From positions 1,054,001 to 1,118,000 of the forward strand of contig NZ_JBEPJZ010000001.1 in assembly GCF_040496035.1 (NCBI RefSeq): a stretch of 64,000 nt of DNA, read 5' to 3'. The notes under the pieces are model-generated. The model was not told the origin of the DNA. It made no database searches and saw only the letters and a program-made list of their open reading frames with translations. The DNA comes from Agromyces sp. SYSU T00194. Lineage in GTDB: Bacteria > Actinomycetota > Actinomycetes > Actinomycetales > Microbacteriaceae. Made by a program: the position numbers and the translations under genes. This document shows, piece after piece, positions 9,455 to 20,441 of the stretch. Every line of letters starts with the position of its first letter. Position 1 is the stretch's first letter.

Positions 9455-10830
9455 GCAACCTCCCCCCGCAGCCACTCAGCCCGCTCGACGGGCGCTACCG
9501 TCCGGCGGTCGTCGAACTGGGGGAGCACCTCTCCGAGGCTGGGCTCAACCGGGCGCGCGTGCACGTCGAGGTCGAGTGGCTGATCGCGCAGACCGACCAC
9601 GGCTTCTTCGGGGCATCCGCCCTGACCGATTCGCAGAAGGCCGCGCTGCGTGCGGTCGTCGCCGACTTCGGCCAGGCCGACATCGACGAGCTCGCCGAGC
9701 TCGAGGCCACCACCCGCCACGACGTGAAGGCCGTCGAGTACTACGTGCGCCGCCGCCTCGCCTCGCTCGGGCTCGACTCGATCGCCGAGCTCACGCACTT
9801 CGCCTGCACCAGCGAGGACATCAACAACCTCTCCTACGCGGTCACCGTGCGCGATGCGGTGGCGGATGCCTGGCTGCCGAAGTTCGACGCCGTCATCGAC
9901 GCACTGGCCGACCTGGCCCGCGCCCACCGCGACGACGCGATGCTCTCGCGCACGCACGGCCAGCCGGCGACCCCGTCGACCATGGGCAAGGAACTCGCGG
10001 TGTTCGTGCACCGGCTCCGCCGCATCCGCTCGCAGGTCATCGACACCGAGTACCTGGGCAAGTTCTCGGGCGCGACCGGCACGTTCGCCGCGCACCTGGT
10101 TGCGGCACCGGATGCCTCGTGGCCCGAGATCTCGCGCGAGTTCGTCGAGTCGCTCGGGCTGACCTGGAACCCGCTCACCACCCAGATCGAGTCGCACGAC
10201 TGGCAGGCCGAGCTCTATGCCCGCATCTCGCACGCGAACCGCGTGCTGCACAACCTCGCGACCGACATCTGGACCTACATCTCGCTCGGGTACTTCCGGC
10301 AGATCCCCCAAGCGGGCGCGACCGGGTCGTCGACCATGCCGCACAAGATCAACCCGATCCGGTTCGAGAACGCCGAGGCGAACCTCGAGCTGTCGTCGGC
10401 CGTGCTCGACTCGCTCGCCGCCACGCTCGTGACCTCGCGCCTGCAGCGCGACCTCACCGACTCGTCGGCGCAGCGCAACATCGGCCTCGGGCTCGGGCAC
10501 TCGATGCTCGCGCTCGACAACATCCGCCGCGGGCTCGGCGAGATCGACCTCGACCGCGACGCCCTCGCGGCCGACCTCGACGCGAACTGGGAGATCCTCG
10601 GCGAGGCGATCCAGACCGTCGTGCGCGCCGAGGTCGTCGCCGGGCGCTCGTCGATCAGCGACCCGTACGCGATGCTCAAGGAGCTCACCCGCGGGCGGCG
10701 CGTCGGCGCGGCCGAGCTGGCCGAGTTCGTGTCGGGCCTCGACATCGGCGACGAGGCGAAGCAGCGCCTGCTCGCGCTCACGCCGGGCGGCTACACGGGC
10801 CTCGCGGGCGAGCTGGTCGACTTCATCTGA
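9451..10830 (+). CDS. purB: Adenylosuccinate lyase
   Basis: 459-residue fumarase-superfamily enzyme performing two purine steps (SAICAR to AICAR, adenylosuccinate to AMP). It begins LSPLDGRYR, has the ACTSEDINN region, the RTHGQPATPSTMGKE active-site segment and the signature loop SSTMPHKINPIRFE. ATG 9451 overlaps the LMW-PTP stop, and a purine-rich AGGGA lies upstream. The much longer frame open back to 7192 is a high-GC artefact. Other pur genes are not in the window. Confidence 0.97.
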   Translation: MSNLPPQPLSPLDGRYRPAVVELGEHLSEAGLNRARVHVEVEWLIAQTDHGFFGASALTDSQKAALRAVVADFGQADIDELAELEATTRHDVKAVEYYVRRRLASLGLDSIAELTHFACTSEDINNLSYAVTVRDAVADAWLPKFDAVIDALADLARAHRDDAMLSRTHGQPATPSTMGKELAVFVHRLRRIRSQVIDTEYLGKFSGATGTFAAHLVAAPDASWPEISREFVESLGLTWNPLTTQIESHDWQAELYARISHANRVLHNLATDIWTYISLGYFRQIPQAGATGSSTMPHKINPIRFENAEANLELSSAVLDSLAATLVTSRLQRDLTDSSAQRNIGLGLGHSMLALDNIRRGLGEIDLDRDALAADLDANWEILGEAIQTVVRAEVVAGRSSISDPYAMLKELTRGRRVGAAELAEFVSGLDIGDEAKQRLLALTPGGYTGLAGELVDFI

Positions 10831-10849
10831 CGCTCCCGGCTCCGCGCGC

Positions 10850-11137
10850 TCAGTGGCCGGGGGGCTCCTCGCCGGGGTCGGGCGATTCGTCGCGCGGGTC
10901 GATCGCCTCGTCGTCCTTGAACGTGAGGGCGAACATCGCCAGCACCACGAGCACCACGATGAAGACGATGCCCGCCGAGATGGCGGTCAGCTGCCACTCG
11001 CGCGTCGTCATCAGCACGATGACGCCGACGAACACCGCGGCGAGCGCCGAGCCGCCGACCAGCTCGACCGGGCGCAGCACGTCGCGCCGGCTCGGGCCGG
11101 GGTGCTGCTGGTCGTCGTCGGATGGGGTGGAGCTCAT
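10850..11137 (-). CDS. Small two-TM membrane protein, unknown function
   Basis: 95 residues: a charged N-terminus, two hydrophobic segments (about 28-45, LVGGSALAAVFVGVIVLM, and 51-72, ISAGIVFIVVLVVLAMFAL) and an acidic, Pro-rich tail DESPDPGEEPP. ATG 11137 shares bases with the stop of the upstream membrane-protein gene (TGATG), so it is translationally coupled to it. No recognised domain. Confidence 0.75.
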   Translation of the reverse strand: MSSTPSDDDQQHPGPSRRDVLRPVELVGGSALAAVFVGVIVLMTTREWQLTAISAGIVFIVVLVVLAMFALTFKDDEAIDPRDESPDPGEEPPGH

Positions 11138-11748
11138 CAGTCGTCCTTCGTGGCGGCGCCGGGGGACGCGTCCGCCTGGTCGGGGGAGGCGCCGCGGTCG
11201 TTCGCGGCCCAGCGCATCGAGAACGCCCCGATCGCGAGGAACACGCCGATCATGGCGAGGTAGGCGCCGAACAGGCCGACGGCGACGACGGAGTTGTCGG
11301 GCGGCAGCAGCAGGAAGACGATCGCGAGGATCGCGGTGAACGCGCCGACGGCGACGCGGTCGCGCGCGGCGGCGTGCCACCCGCGGGTGCGCAGGCCGGC
11401 GAACAGCTCGAGGAAGCCGGTCACGGCGGCCCAGACGCTGATCACGTAGGAGAGCATCGGCAGCACGGCCGGCACGGTGAGCGCGAGGAGGCCCGAGACG
11501 ACCGTGGCGACGGATGCGACGGTCAGCAGCGTGCGCGTCGGGCGATCGGCCTCGAGGCGCAGCTGCAGCGCGCCGACCACGAGCCCGGTCGCGATCGCCC
11601 AGGCGCCGAAGACGAGCAGCCCGAACGTCGTCGAGTGGTCGGCGGAGAAGGTGATCACCACGGCGCCGACGAGGGCGAGGCCCGCCCGCACGAGGGGTGC
11701 GATCCACGAGCGGTCCGCGCCGCGCGCGGCCCCGGCGGCATCCGTCAC
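11137..11748 (-). CDS. HdeD/DUF308-like multi-pass membrane protein
   Basis: 203 residues from GTG 11748. About six hydrophobic segments are arranged in pairs (for example LVRAGLALVGAVVITF and GLLVFGAWAIATGLVVGAL), giving the repeated two-helix pattern of DUF308 (HdeD-like) proteins. The C-terminal 25 residues are hydrophilic (GASPDQADASPG). It is coupled to the following 95-residue membrane protein. The cellular role of actinobacterial members is not established, and acid-stress function should not be assumed. Confidence 0.75.
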   Translation of the reverse strand: MTDAAGAARGADRSWIAPLVRAGLALVGAVVITFSADHSTTFGLLVFGAWAIATGLVVGALQLRLEADRPTRTLLTVASVATVVSGLLALTVPAVLPMLSYVISVWAAVTGFLELFAGLRTRGWHAAARDRVAVGAFTAILAIVFLLLPPDNSVVAVGLFGAYLAMIGVFLAIGAFSMRWAANDRGASPDQADASPGAATKDD

Positions 11749-11944
11749 TCGTGTGCTCCGTCTCTCGTGCTTCCCGACCCTCCGAGTCTACCGGCGCGCC
11801 GGGCACGGGCCTGACGATCGGCTGGATGCCGGTCGTCGGCAGGCGCCGATCCCATCGGACCGCGCAGGAACACGGGCCGACGTCACCGGTGCGTGCCGGT
11901 GCGCCTTCGGGTACGGCGAGCGGCGGGCGAGCGGATGCCCCGGG

Positions 11945-12421
11945 TCAGCGTCCGCGGTTGCGGCGGCGCGCCGCACGCGGCGCGCGCCCGCCGACGAACG
12001 ACGCCCCGGGGTCGACGAGGAACCCCTGGCGGAGCGCCTCGCGGCCCACGAGCATCCGGAAGCCCATCTGGTCGCGGTTGGTGAGCGTGACCTCGGCGGT
12101 CATGGTGCGGCCGAGGAGCACGAGGTCCATGAGCACGACGATGCGCTCGTCAACGTGGCCGGAGGAACTGCGCACCGAGCGCCGGTCGTGCACCGGCGAC
12201 TCGACGACGACGGCGTCGGCGTCGGTCTCCTGCCAGGGGTGCACGCCGAAGCGCACGTGGTCGACGCCGTTCCGCGTGAACTCCTCGACCTCGAACGCGT
12301 GCAGGGCGGACGTGCGCGCGCCGGTGTCGAGCTTCGCCTTGATCCATGGCACGCCGATGCCCGGGAGCGCAACCCATTCGCGCCATCCTGCGATGGTGCT
12401 TGAATTGGGGGGTTCGTCCAT
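11945..12421 (-). CDS. RimB-type retropepsin-like protease (ATP-dependent zinc protease family)
   Basis: 158 residues of the COG4067 family. The aspartic-protease-like motif is KAKLDTGARTSALHA (Asp32-Thr-Gly-Ala), preceded by WVALPGIGVPWI. The later FRMLVGREALRQGFLVDP segment is typical. It is divergent from rimK with only 26 bp between the start codons. In Pseudomonas the homologous RimB proteolytically counteracts glutamylation by RimK (established knowledge), so this pair probably forms a writer/eraser module acting on ribosomal protein S6 or another target. The C-terminal tail [14 protein letters not shown] is strongly basic. Confidence 0.85.
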   Translation of the reverse strand: MDEPPNSSTIAGWREWVALPGIGVPWIKAKLDTGARTSALHAFEVEEFTRNGVDHVRFGVHPWQETDADAVVVESPVHDRRSVRSSSGHVDERIVVLMDLVLLGRTMTAEVTLTNRDQMGFRMLVGREALRQGFLVDPGASFVGGRAPRAARRRNRGR

Positions 12422-12447
12422 CGCCCCATCCTCGCAGGTGCCTCCCC

Positions 12448-13638
12448 ATGAAACTCGCGATCCTGTCGCGCGCCCCGCACGCGTACTCGACCCAGCGCCT
12501 CCGCGCCGCCGCCCAGCAGCGCGGTCACACGGTCAAGGTGCTGAACACGCTCCGCTTCGCCATCGACCTCTCGGGCGACGAACCCGACCTGCAGTTCCGC
12601 GGCAAGCGCCTGAGCGACTACGACGCGATCCTGCCCCGCATCGGCAACTCGATCACGTACTTCGGCACGGCCGTGGTGCGCCAGTTCGAGCAGATGGACG
12701 TGTACACGCCGAACACCGCGAACGGCATCACGAACTCGCGCGACAAGCTGCGCGCCAGTCAGATCCTCTCGCGGCACGGCATCAGCATGCCGGCCACGAC
12801 GTTCGTGCGGAACCGCGCCGACGTGCGCCCCGCGATCGAGCGGGTCGGCGGCGCCCCGGTCGTCATCAAGCTGCTCGAGGGCACGCAGGGCATCGGCGTG
12901 ATCCTCGCGCCCGAGGTGAAGGTCGCCGAGGCGATCATCGAGACGCTGCACTCGACGAAGCAGAACGTGCTGATCCAGCGGTTCGCGGCGGAGAGCCGCG
13001 GGCGCGACATCCGCGCGCTCGTCGTGGGCGACCGCGTGGTCGCGGCCATGCGCCGCGTCGCCTCGGGCGACGAGTTCCGCTCCAACGTGCACCGCGGCGG
13101 CACGGTCGAGCCGGTCGAGCTGACGCCGGCCTACGAGCAGGCTGCCGTGCGGTCGGCGCAGATCATGGGCCTGCGGGTCGCGGGCGTCGACATGCTCGAG
13201 GGCAACGAGGGCCCGCTGGTGATGGAGGTCAACTCGTCGCCCGGGCTCGAGGGCGTCGAGACCGCGACGAAGCTCGACGTCGCGGGAGCGATCATCGACT
13301 ACATGGCCAACCAGGTCGCCTTCCCCGAGATCGACGTGCGCCAGCGCCTCACCGTCTCGACGGGCTACGGCGTGGCCGAGCTCGTCGTGCACACCGGCGC
13401 CGACATCGTCGGGTCGAAGCTCGGCGAGTCGGGCCTGCCGGAGCGCGACATCACGGTGCTGACCCTGCACCGCGGCTCGAACGTGGTGCCGAACCCGAAG
13501 CGGAGCACCGTGCTCGAGGCGGGCGACCGGCTGCTCTGCTTCGGCAAGCTCGAGGAGATGCGCTCGATGATCCCCGAGCGACGCCGCCGTCGCACGAAGG
13601 TGCGCAAGCTCCCGAAGGAGCCCATCCCCGAGTCGTGA
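12448..13638 (+). CDS. rimK: RimK-type alpha-L-glutamate ligase fused to a C-terminal TrkA_C (RCK_C) domain
   Basis: 396 residues; classical RimK is about 300. Residues 1-300 are RimK: N-terminal LAILSRAPHAYSTQRL, NGITNSRDKLRASQIL, ATP-grasp lysine in PVVIKLLEGTQGIGV, GRDIRALVVGDRV and metal ligands in LVMEVNSSPGLEGVE. It should add glutamates to the C-terminus of ribosomal protein S6 or a similar acceptor. Residues about 305-385 are an added domain reading as TrkA_C: GYGVAELVVHTGADIVGSKL, GLPERDITVLTLHRG, VLEAGDRLLCFG. This domain is usually found on K+ channels and transporters and can bind nucleotides such as c-di-AMP. The protein ends in a very basic tail (RRRRRTKVRKLPKEP). Divergent from the RimB-like protease gene. 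Confidence 0.9.
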   Translation: MKLAILSRAPHAYSTQRLRAAAQQRGHTVKVLNTLRFAIDLSGDEPDLQFRGKRLSDYDAILPRIGNSITYFGTAVVRQFEQMDVYTPNTANGITNSRDKLRASQILSRHGISMPATTFVRNRADVRPAIERVGGAPVVIKLLEGTQGIGVILAPEVKVAEAIIETLHSTKQNVLIQRFAAESRGRDIRALVVGDRVVAAMRRVASGDEFRSNVHRGGTVEPVELTPAYEQAAVRSAQIMGLRVAGVDMLEGNEGPLVMEVNSSPGLEGVETATKLDVAGAIIDYMANQVAFPEIDVRQRLTVSTGYGVAELVVHTGADIVGSKLGESGLPERDITVLTLHRGSNVVPNPKRSTVLEAGDRLLCFGKLEEMRSMIPERRRRRTKVRKLPKEPIPES

Positions 13639-13642
13639 GCAG

Positions 13643-13688
13643 CGAGCGGATGCCCCGGGCCGGCGCGTCGGCCGGAGGCATCCGCTCG
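13643..13688. terminator. Bidirectional hairpin between rimK and pntB
   Basis: Arms CGAGCGGATGCC (13643-13654) and its exact complement (13677-13688), enclosing a GC-rich inner stem (GGCCGG...). It lies between two convergent genes, 4 bp after the rimK stop and 2 bp before the pntB stop, so it can serve both strands. No strong U-tract is present, as usual in high-GC actinobacteria. The same arm sequence recurs at 18013-18059. Confidence 0.75.
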
Positions 13689-13690
13689 GT

Positions 13691-15064
13691 TCAGAGCGCC
13701 TTGACCGCGGCCAGCAGCTCGGTGAGCGACGCCTTCGCGTCGCCGAACAGCAGCGTGGTCTTCGGGTCGTGGAGCAGCTCGTTCTCGATGCCGGCGAACC
13801 CGGGGCGCATCGAGCGCTTGAGGAACACGACCTGCTTGGCGTCGCCGACCTCGAGGATCGGCATGCCGTGGATCGGCGAACCGGGCGTGGTCTTCGCGGC
13901 CGGGTTGACCACGTCGTTCGCGCCGACGACGAGGGCCACGTCGGTGGTGCGGAACCCGGGGTTCGCGCGGTCCATCTCGACGAGCGACTCGTAGGGCACG
14001 TCGGCCTCGGCGAGCAGCACGTTCATGTGCCCGGGCATGCGGCCGGCGACCGGGTGGATCGCGTAGCTCACCTCGATGCCGCGTGCCTCGAGCGCCGACT
14101 GCAGCTCGGCGATCGTGTGCTGGCCCTGCGCGACCGCGAGCCCGTAGCCGGGCACGATCACGACCTTCTGCGCGTATCCGAGGAGCACGGCGATGTCGGC
14201 CGCGGTGGAGGAGCGCACCGGGCGGTCGGAGACCGCCGTCGACCCGGCGGTCGAGCCGCCGCGGAAGGCGCCGAAGAGGATGCCCGCGACGGAGCGCCCC
14301 ATGGCCGCGGCCATCGCCCGGGTGAGGATCGTTCCCGACGCGCCGACCAGGGTGCCCGCGACGACGAGCAGCACGTTGCCGAGCACGAGCCCCGACGCGG
14401 CGACCGCGAGGCCCGTGAACGCGTTGAGCAGCGAGATGACGATGGGCACGTCGGCGCCGCCGACCGGCAGCACGAGCAGGATGCCCGAGACCAGGCCGAT
14501 CACGGCGAGCGCGATCGCCGCCCACGCGGGGCCGGCCGCGACGAGCACCGCGCCGGTGGCGAGCGCGGCCGCCGCGGCGAGGACGGTGAGCACCGCGAGC
14601 CCGGGGAACACGATCGGCCGGGTGGTCATGAGCTCCTGCAGCTTCGCGAACGTCACCATGGAGCCCGCGAACGACACCGCTCCGATGAAGAGCGTGAAGG
14701 CGATCGCGAGGCGCACCCATGGGCCGTCGGCGTGCGGGAGCTCGAGCAGTGCAACCAGCGCGGCCGCGCCGCCGCCGACGCCGTTGAACAGGGCGACCAG
14801 CTGCGGCATCTGGGTCATCTGCACGCGCCGCGCGACCGGCGCGGCGATCGCGGAGCCGACGGCGATCGCAGCGAGGATCCACGGCAGGTTGTCGACGCGC
14901 GACGACAGGAACACGGTGACGACGGCGAGCAGTGCGCCCGCCGCGCCGATCAGGTTGCCGCGACGGGCGTGACGGGGGGAGCTCAGGCCCTTCAGGGCGA
15001 GGATGAAGCAGACGGCGGCGACCAGGTAGAGCACCGCGGTCCAGGTCGGGTCGAGGAGGATCAT
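13691..15064 (-). CDS. pntB: NAD(P) transhydrogenase subunit beta
   Basis: 457 residues from ATG 15064 (MILLDPTWTAVLYL). The first ~260 residues form about eight transmembrane helices. The C-terminal ~180 residues form the NADP(H)-binding domain III, with VIVPGYGLAVAQGQH, HPVAGRMPGHMNVLLAEADVP and VALVVGANDVVNPAAKTTPG. It couples hydride transfer between NADH and NADP+ to proton translocation. The ATGA overlap with pntAb makes a tight operon pntAa-pntAb-pntB. Full length and intact. Confidence 0.96.
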   Translation of the reverse strand: MILLDPTWTAVLYLVAAVCFILALKGLSSPRHARRGNLIGAAGALLAVVTVFLSSRVDNLPWILAAIAVGSAIAAPVARRVQMTQMPQLVALFNGVGGGAAALVALLELPHADGPWVRLAIAFTLFIGAVSFAGSMVTFAKLQELMTTRPIVFPGLAVLTVLAAAAALATGAVLVAAGPAWAAIALAVIGLVSGILLVLPVGGADVPIVISLLNAFTGLAVAASGLVLGNVLLVVAGTLVGASGTILTRAMAAAMGRSVAGILFGAFRGGSTAGSTAVSDRPVRSSTAADIAVLLGYAQKVVIVPGYGLAVAQGQHTIAELQSALEARGIEVSYAIHPVAGRMPGHMNVLLAEADVPYESLVEMDRANPGFRTTDVALVVGANDVVNPAAKTTPGSPIHGMPILEVGDAKQVVFLKRSMRPGFAGIENELLHDPKTTLLFGDAKASLTELLAAVKAL

Positions 15065-15372
15065 CGCTCGGCCCCCGATCGGTCGGAGGACCCGGCCTTG
15101 CGGCCGCGGAACATCTCGAGCATGCGGTCGGTCACGACGAACCCGCCGACGAGGTTCGCCGTGGCGAGCACGACCGCGATGAGGGCGACGACGAGCGTCG
15201 CGGTGTCGTCGGCCTGGCCGGCGACGATGATCGCGCCGATGAGGATGATGCCGTGGATCGCGTTCGCGCCCGACATGAGCGGGGTGTGCAGGGTGCTCGT
15301 CACCTTCGAGACCACCTCGAACCCGACGAACACCGCGAGCACGGTGATGGTGAGCAGGGCGACGCCGTCCAT
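15061..15372 (-). CDS. pntAB: NAD(P) transhydrogenase subunit alpha, membrane part (PntAb)
   Basis: 103 residues: three transmembrane helices with the conserved STLHTPLMSGANAIHGIILIG segment of domain II. In Proteobacteria this part is fused to the NAD-binding subunit; here it is a separate gene, as in many actinobacteria. The ATG at 15372 overlaps the stop of pntAa (TGATG) and the stop overlaps pntB (ATGA). The C-terminus (GRKAGSSDRSGAER) is hydrophilic. Confidence 0.95.
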   Translation of the reverse strand: MDGVALLTITVLAVFVGFEVVSKVTSTLHTPLMSGANAIHGIILIGAIIVAGQADDTATLVVALIAVVLATANLVGGFVVTDRMLEMFRGRKAGSSDRSGAER

Positions 15373-16544
15373 CAGCGGCCTCCTTCCGGTCGCGGCCGTT
15401 CGGCCGATGCGGCGAGCGCCTCCGCCGTGGGCGCGTGGCGCACCCGGCCGTCGTGCGTGAGGCAGGCGCCTGCGAGCACCTCGTCGCCGAGGTCGGGGGC
15501 GACCGCACCGTCGGCGGTCATGAGTGCCAGCAGGTTGGCGACGTTCGCGGCGTACAGGCGCGACGCGTCGTACGGCATCGTCGATGCGGCATCCGTCAGC
15601 CCCACGATCGTGACCGTGCCGTCGCCGGCACTGGTGGGCACCGCGGTGTCGGCGCCGGGCACGGTGCCCTCGACGTTGCCGCCGCTCTCCGCGGCCAGGT
15701 CGATGACCACCGAACCCGCGCGCATCGCGGCGACCATCTCGGCGGTCACGAGCCGGGGCGCGCGACGACCCGGCACGGCGGCGGTCGTGATGAGCACGTC
15801 GGACTCCGCGACGTGGGGGGCGAGCAGGCGGCGCTGCAGCTCGGCGCGGTCCTCGCCGAGCTCGCGCGCGTAGCCGCCGGCCGCGGCGCCGTCGACGTCG
15901 AGCGAGATGAAGGTGCCGCCCATCGAGGCGACCTCGTCGGCGGAGGCCGGGCGGATGTCGTTCGCCGAGACGCGTGCGCCCAGGCGCTTCGCCGTGCCGA
16001 TCGCCTGGAGGCCGGCGACGCCCGCGCCGAGCACGAGCACCTTCGCCGGCGGCACCGTGCCCGCGGCCGTCATGTACAGGGGGAAGAAGCGGGGGAGCCG
16101 GGTCGCGGCCTCGAGCACCGAGCGGTACCCGCTCACGAGCGCCTGGCTGGTCAGCGCGTCCATCGACTGCGCGCGCGAGATTCGGGGGATCAGCTCGAGC
16201 GCGAACGCCGTCGCCCCCGCGTCGCGCAGCGCGGCGACGGCCGGGAGGTCGCTGCCGGGAGAGGCGAAGCCGACCGTGACCGTGCCCGGTCGGAGCGCGG
16301 CCGCGGCGGCCGCATCGAGCGGCCGCACGTGGGCGAGCACGTCGATCGCCGACGGTTCGACCGTCGGCGCGATCGCGGCGCCGGCCTCCGCGAACGCCGC
16401 GTCCGGGTAGCCGGCCTCAGTGCCCGCACCCGCCTCGATCACGACCTCGAGCCCCAGGCCGACCAGCTTGCGCACCGTCTCGGGCGTGGCGGCGACGCGC
16501 CGTTCGTGCGGTGCGCGCTCGCGTCGCACCCCGACCCTCACCAC
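15372..16544 (-). CDS. pntAA: NAD(P) transhydrogenase subunit alpha, NAD-binding part (PntAa)
   Basis: 390 residues from the tandem GTG GTG at 16544. It starts with the alanine-dehydrogenase/PntA N-terminal domain (RVGVRRERAPHERRVAATPE). The NAD-binding fold is VLVLGAGVAGLQAIGTAKRLGA, followed by DVLITTAAVPGRRAP and GSVVIDLAAESGGNVEG. It is soluble domain I of proton-translocating transhydrogenase, first gene of the pntAa-pntAb-pntB operon, transcribed leftward. No ATG is in frame near the start; a GTG start fits family length. Confidence 0.94.
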   Translation of the reverse strand: MVRVGVRRERAPHERRVAATPETVRKLVGLGLEVVIEAGAGTEAGYPDAAFAEAGAAIAPTVEPSAIDVLAHVRPLDAAAAAALRPGTVTVGFASPGSDLPAVAALRDAGATAFALELIPRISRAQSMDALTSQALVSGYRSVLEAATRLPRFFPLYMTAAGTVPPAKVLVLGAGVAGLQAIGTAKRLGARVSANDIRPASADEVASMGGTFISLDVDGAAAGGYARELGEDRAELQRRLLAPHVAESDVLITTAAVPGRRAPRLVTAEMVAAMRAGSVVIDLAAESGGNVEGTVPGADTAVPTSAGDGTVTIVGLTDAASTMPYDASRLYAANVANLLALMTADGAVAPDLGDEVLAGACLTHDGRVRHAPTAEALAASAERPRPEGGR

Positions 16545-16707
16545 GCCGGCCCCCAGGGGCCTCGTGCCGTCGTTCGTCCCACGTCCGTCTCCTTCCGGGG
16601 GCGACCGGCGCCTGCGCCGTCGGGGTGCATCGCTGCCGCCCGCACTCAGGCTAGGGGCGGCCGCATCCGGAGGCCGGAATACAGTGCCGGTGGGTGTGGA
16701 ATGCGTC

Positions 16708-17880
16708 TCATCCCGACGGCTGCGCGAGGTCGAGGAAGTGCGGGAGCGCGCGCTCGAGCATGTCCATCGTGGCGGTGAGCGAGATGCGGAAGTGGTGCGG
16801 CTGGTCGAACTGCGCGCCCGGGAAGACGTAGACGCCGCGCCGGGCCAGGGCGTCGACGAACGCGTCGCCGTCGCCGTCGGGCGCCCTGCCCCAGAGGTAG
16901 AACGTGCCCTCGGGCCGGGTGATCGTGTATCCCGCATCGACCAGGGCCCCGTACACGCGGTCGCGGCGTCGGGTCAACTCGGCCAGGTCGATCGAGACGT
17001 GCTCGAGCACCGGCACCGCCCGCTGCATGATCGAGTCGGGCCAGCCCCAGCCGATCGCGAGCTGCAGCGCCGCCATCGACTCGCGCAGCTCGACGCGCTC
17101 CGGCTCCGGCACGAGCGGCGAGATCGCCAGGTAGCCGAGCCGCTGCCCGGGCGCGAGCAGCACCTTGCCGTAGCTGTAGTCGATGAGGGTCCACGGGTAC
17201 GACCCCGCGGGACTCGCGAAGCCGATGCCGTCGAAGCGGATGCGACGGTAGGGCTCGTCCGACAGCAGCCAGATGCGGCGCCCGTGCGCGCTCGACGCGG
17301 TCTCGAGCACCTCCGCGAGCGCGTCCCACGTCGACTTCGGGTACACCCGCCCGGTCGGGTTCGCGGGGGAGTTCACGACGACGATGCGCGTGCGCGGCGT
17401 GATGGCGCGCGCGATCGCGTCGATGTCGAGGTCGAAGGTCTCCGGGTCGAGCGGTGCCTGCACCGGCACGAGGTCGGCCACTCGCAGCATCGGCGCGTAG
17501 CAGAACCATCCCGGCATCGGGACGACCACCTCGTCGCCGCCGTCGGCCAGGGCCGCGAAGGCCAGCTCGATCGCCCCGAACGCGCCCTGCGTCATCGCGA
17601 TGTCGGCCGGCGCGAAGTCGAGACCGAGCTCGGTGCGGAGCCCGGCGGCGACCGCCTCCTGCGCCTCGGGCCGGCTGTTCTGGTAGGCGAACCAGTCGAC
17701 CGTGCGCGGCTCGAGCTGGTCGCGCATCGCGTCGACGAGGGCCGGCAGCGCCATCTCGTGCGGGTTCCCGAAGGTGAGGTCGATCGCGTCGGGCCGATCG
17801 GCGTCGGACATCCGGCCGAAGAACGTGATCATCGCCTCGATGGCGGCACGGGCGTTGTTCGCGCGGTGCGACAGGGCCAT
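16708..17880 (-). CDS. Class I/II PLP-dependent aminotransferase
   Basis: 390 residues from ATG 17880 (MALSHRANN), chosen because GGGGGGAGG lies 8 bp upstream; a GTG at 17943 would add 21 residues. Fold-type I features: DLTFGNPHEMALPALVD, VVNSPANPTGRVYP, LSDEPYRRIRF, and the PLP lysine in DYSYGKVLLAPGQRLGYLA. It resembles aspartate/aromatic aminotransferase-like enzymes (AAT_I). No biosynthetic neighbours reveal the substrate. It is transcribed in the same direction as the pnt operon, separated by 163 bp. Confidence 0.88.
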   Translation of the reverse strand: MALSHRANNARAAIEAMITFFGRMSDADRPDAIDLTFGNPHEMALPALVDAMRDQLEPRTVDWFAYQNSRPEAQEAVAAGLRTELGLDFAPADIAMTQGAFGAIELAFAALADGGDEVVVPMPGWFCYAPMLRVADLVPVQAPLDPETFDLDIDAIARAITPRTRIVVVNSPANPTGRVYPKSTWDALAEVLETASSAHGRRIWLLSDEPYRRIRFDGIGFASPAGSYPWTLIDYSYGKVLLAPGQRLGYLAISPLVPEPERVELRESMAALQLAIGWGWPDSIMQRAVPVLEHVSIDLAELTRRRDRVYGALVDAGYTITRPEGTFYLWGRAPDGDGDAFVDALARRGVYVFPGAQFDQPHHFRISLTATMDMLERALPHFLDLAQPSG

Positions 17881-18012
17881 GACGATCGCCTCCCCCCGCC
17901 GGGGCTCCGGGTGCCCGGCGTCGCTCGCCAGCTTGGCAAGCACGAGGATCCCTCGTCAACGGTTCGTGGTGCGATCGCCCCCGTTCGCGGGGCGCGGCCG
18001 GCCCGGGTGGCG

Positions 18013-18059
18013 GCGAGCGGATGCCCCGTGCGGGCGGGCGCCCCGAGGCATCCGCTCGC
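18013..18059. terminator. Terminator hairpin after the UvrA-like gene
   Basis: GCGAGCGGATGCC (18013-18025) pairs perfectly with 18047-18059 around a GC-rich 21-bp loop. It abuts the stop of the minus-strand UvrA-like gene (18060) and separates it from the following aminotransferase. The arms are nearly identical to those of the hairpin at 13643-13688, so this is a recurring terminator/repeat sequence. A lone arm without partner lies at 11927-11939. Confidence 0.7.
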
Positions 18060-20411
<2,352 letters not shown>

Positions 20412-20441
20412 GCGCCCACGCTAGCCGCACCCTCCGCCTCC

